Shown here: one piece after another, positions 6,209 to 8,052 of the stretch
How the letters are laid out: every line of letters starts with the position of its first letter
How positions within the stretch are numbered: the first letter of the stretch is position 1
Assembly (NCBI GenBank): GCA_007127015.1
Contig: SLAE01000127.1
Span: forward strand, 1 to 8,052
Direction: 5' to 3'
DNA length: 8,052 nucleotides
DNA from: Desulfonatronospira sp.
GTDB lineage: Bacteria; Desulfobacterota; Desulfovibrionia; Desulfovibrionales; Desulfonatronovibrionaceae
Translations under genes and position numbers: made by a program
Notes under the pieces: generated by a model
Database searches by the model: none
The model's input: only the letters and a program-made list of their open reading frames with translations
Told to the model about the DNA's origin: nothing

Positions 6209-8052
6209 GTGCAGCTGAGATTCAGTTTTGTTTTGTTTTTCATTTTTTTGAGCCTGTTTTTCAATTTAAAAACCGTACATGGTCAACAGGAGCCATGGAG
6301 GCTTGAAGCGGACAGGCTGCAGGTCGATGAAGAAAGAAATATCGCGGAAGCTTTCGGCAATGTTCACGCGTGGCGGTTCAACGATTTTCTTTTTGCAGAT
6401 TATGCCAGATTATATATGGATACCAACTGGATTTATCTTCAGGGAGATGTGCGGGCCGGATTCAATGGGGATTTAATCCAGGGAGAGGAGGCGGAACTCG
6501 ATCTGAACAATCAGGTGGGATGGATCAGGGACGGTGAAGTATTCATGGCAGAGGACAATGTTTATTTCACGGGAAAGCATCTGGAAAAAACCGGTCCTCA
6601 TACCTATACCTTCAAGCAGGGAATCATGACCTCCTGCGACGCGCGCCCCGCTCCATGGTCGGTCAAATCAAGCCGCGGAGAAGTAACCATAGACGGCTAT
6701 GCCAGGCTCTGGCACACAAGATTCAGGGTCAGGGACCGATCGATAATGTATTCCCCGTTTTTGATAGCTCCCGTGAAAACCGAACGCCAGAGCGGGTTTC
6801 TTTTTCCGGATATAGCTTACAGTTCGGAACTGGGGATGAATGTCAATCTTCCCTATTACTGGGTGATTGACGATGAGAGGGATATGACCTTTTACGCCAA
6901 TTACTACTCTTTCAGGGGACTTATGACCGGTGTGGAGTACCGCCATACCCCGAGACTGCATAAAAAAGGATTATGGAGGGCAGACTGGCTCAGGGACCGC
7001 AAGGTCCATGACCAGGGAAATGAGCCTTCAAGATTTGAAGATGATGGACTGTTCAGACCCAATCGGCACAGATACTGGTTAAGAGGAAAGTATGACGGTT
7101 TTGATCCGGTATCCGGATGGCGTTATAAGGTGGATGTCGATTATGTCTCGGATCAGAATTATCTCAGGGAGTTCAGAGAAGGACAGTCCGGATATGATGC
7201 CAGCCGCAATGAATTCATGGATAAATTCGGGCGCGATCTCGAAGCCCGGGACAGCCTCATAAGAACAAATATTTTAAGCGCCTCCCGCTCTTACGAGCGG
7301 ATGGGCCTTGATTCCCGCCTGGTTTATAAAGATAATCTCAGTTATAAAAACGATAATCTGCCAGGCAGCGAAGACCCTACAGTTCAGAGGCTGCCCGAGA
7401 TAAACCTGGATCTGTACCGCAGCAGACTTGGAAACACCCCCTTTGAACTGGAGGCAGCAAATGAGGGGGTATATTTCTGGCGCCGGTTCGGGACTACCGC
7501 GACCCGCCTGGATGTTCATCCCCGGGTGAGCATGCCTTTGCAGGGAGGCTGGGGAAGGATAATCCCAAGGTTTGGCTGGAGACAGACAGGATATTTTGTG
7601 GACAATTTTGAGGCTGACCCTGCAGAGAGAGATATCGATAATCGATTCCAGACAAGAGGGATCTATGATGTAAATATTAAGGCTGATTCTGAATTGTTCC
7701 GGATTTTCGATTTGAACTGGAATCCTGACCGGGAAGGTTTAACCCCGGGAGATTCCTCCTGGACAGGAATAAGACATACAGCGGTGCCGGAGCTTGAATA
7801 CGAATTCATTCCTGAAAAAGATCAGGACAAATATCCCAGATTTGATTCTGTGGACCGTATAAGGCCAAGGGAAGACCTGAGATATACTCTGAGGAACACC
7901 TTCACCCGCAGAATGGATACTGTTCTGGAGAGCGCTGAAAAAAAAGAGCGCGTGATAAGAACGGATTACCGTGATTTCTTACTTTTGAACCTGGAACAGG
8001 AATATGATTTCCGAGAGGCAAGGCGCAGGGCTGAACTGGATGTACATGAACG
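6209..8052 (+). CDS. lptD: LPS-assembly outer membrane protein LptD (OstA), C-terminus off the window
   Basis: LptD forms the outer-membrane barrel of the Lpt bridge and, with lipoprotein LptE, inserts lipopolysaccharide into the outer leaflet. The frame is open for 614 codons plus two bases to the edge, and the end of the barrel is missing. The start is GTG. It gives MQLRFSFVLF followed by a hydrophobic core to about residue 19, a signal peptide probably cut after VHG (23-25). Residues 30-130 form the LptA-like N-terminal domain (PWRLEADRLQVDEE..., YLQGDVRAGF). The barrel domain begins with TSCDARPAPW (141-150), SPFLIAP (182-188), ERQSGFLFPD (192-201) and LPYYWVIDDERDMTF (214-228), followed by many aromatic alternating strands. 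Only one Cys (143) is visible, whereas E. coli LptD uses four in disulfides. The gene is divergent from phoH; no promoter was convincingly seen. LptA alone is excluded by length. Confidence 0.93.
   Translation, partial: MQLRFSFVLFFIFLSLFFNLKTVHGQQEPWRLEADRLQVDEERNIAEAFGNVHAWRFNDFLFADYARLYMDTNWIYLQGDVRAGFNGDLIQGEEAELDLNNQVGWIRDGEVFMAEDNVYFTGKHLEKTGPHTYTFKQGIMTSCDARPAPWSVKSSRGEVTIDGYARLWHTRFRVRDRSIMYSPFLIAPVKTERQSGFLFPDIAYSSELGMNVNLPYYWVIDDERDMTFYANYYSFRGLMTGVEYRHTPRLHKKGLWRADWLRDRKVHDQGNEPSRFEDDGLFRPNRHRYWLRGKYDGFDPVSGWRYKVDVDYVSDQNYLREFREGQSGYDASRNEFMDKFGRDLEARDSLIRTNILSASRSYERMGLDSRLVYKDNLSYKNDNLPGSEDPTVQRLPEINLDLYRSRLGNTPFELEAANEGVYFWRRFGTTATRLDVHPRVSMPLQGGWGRIIPRFGWRQTGYFVDNFEADPAERDIDNRFQTRGIYDVNIKADSELFRIFDLNWNPDREGLTPGDSSWTGIRHTAVPELEYEFIPEKDQDKYPRFDSVDRIRPREDLRYTLRNTFTRRMDTVLESAEKKERVIRTDYRDFLLLNLEQEYDFREARRRAELDVHE

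Noticed and set aside
6094..6306. 70-codon plus-strand frame overlapping the lptD start
   Set aside because: It overlaps the lptD signal peptide in another frame and lacks a binding site; the GTG at 6209 with AGAGG explains the region better.
6668..6961. Minus-strand frame of 97 codons, and another at 7274-7519
   Set aside because: Both lie opposite the continuous lptD frame and have no recognisable domains or binding sites.

Overview
The window is an ordinary housekeeping stretch of a Gram-negative bacterial chromosome. The LeuC and LptD proteins and the gene order psd-pssA-leuA-leuC resemble, from memory, those of sulfate reducers of the Desulfovibrionales. The base composition looks moderate, unlike the GC-rich Desulfovibrio species, so a relative such as the Desulfohalobiaceae or Desulfonatronovibrio group is my best guess. 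This rests on recall and not on a search.

Layout. Six genes lie on the minus strand and read leftward from about 5.6 kb: phoH, ybeY, psd, pssA, leuA and leuC. The last is cut by the left edge. They form at least two transcription blocks. phoH-ybeY overlap by 4 bases (ATGA) and are followed by a candidate rho-independent terminator at 4094-4134. psd-pssA are almost contiguous. leuA-leuC follow after a 157-base gap that holds strong RNA structure. A long divergent gap of about 600 bases (5609-6208) separates phoH from the only plus-strand gene, lptD. lptD starts at a GTG at 6209 and runs off the right edge.

Functions. phoH (YbeZ-type ATPase) and ybeY (rRNA-processing endoribonuclease) form the common RNA and ribosome-maturation pair. 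Psd and PssA are consecutive enzymes that make phosphatidylethanolamine from CDP-diacylglycerol by way of phosphatidylserine. LeuA and LeuC catalyse the first two steps of the leucine branch, and leuD and leuB probably continue beyond the left edge. LptD inserts lipopolysaccharide into the outer membrane, so the window is rich in envelope biogenesis.

Unexplained sequence. I see no mobile element, CRISPR array, phage gene or obvious new system. Two places repay a second look. The leuA leader has a 13-pair hairpin, a repeated self-complementary octamer and an 11-codon reading frame with adjacent Leu codons. The phoH-lptD gap carries coding-like minus-strand fragments in two frames, an imperfect inverted repeat and short repeats near phoH.
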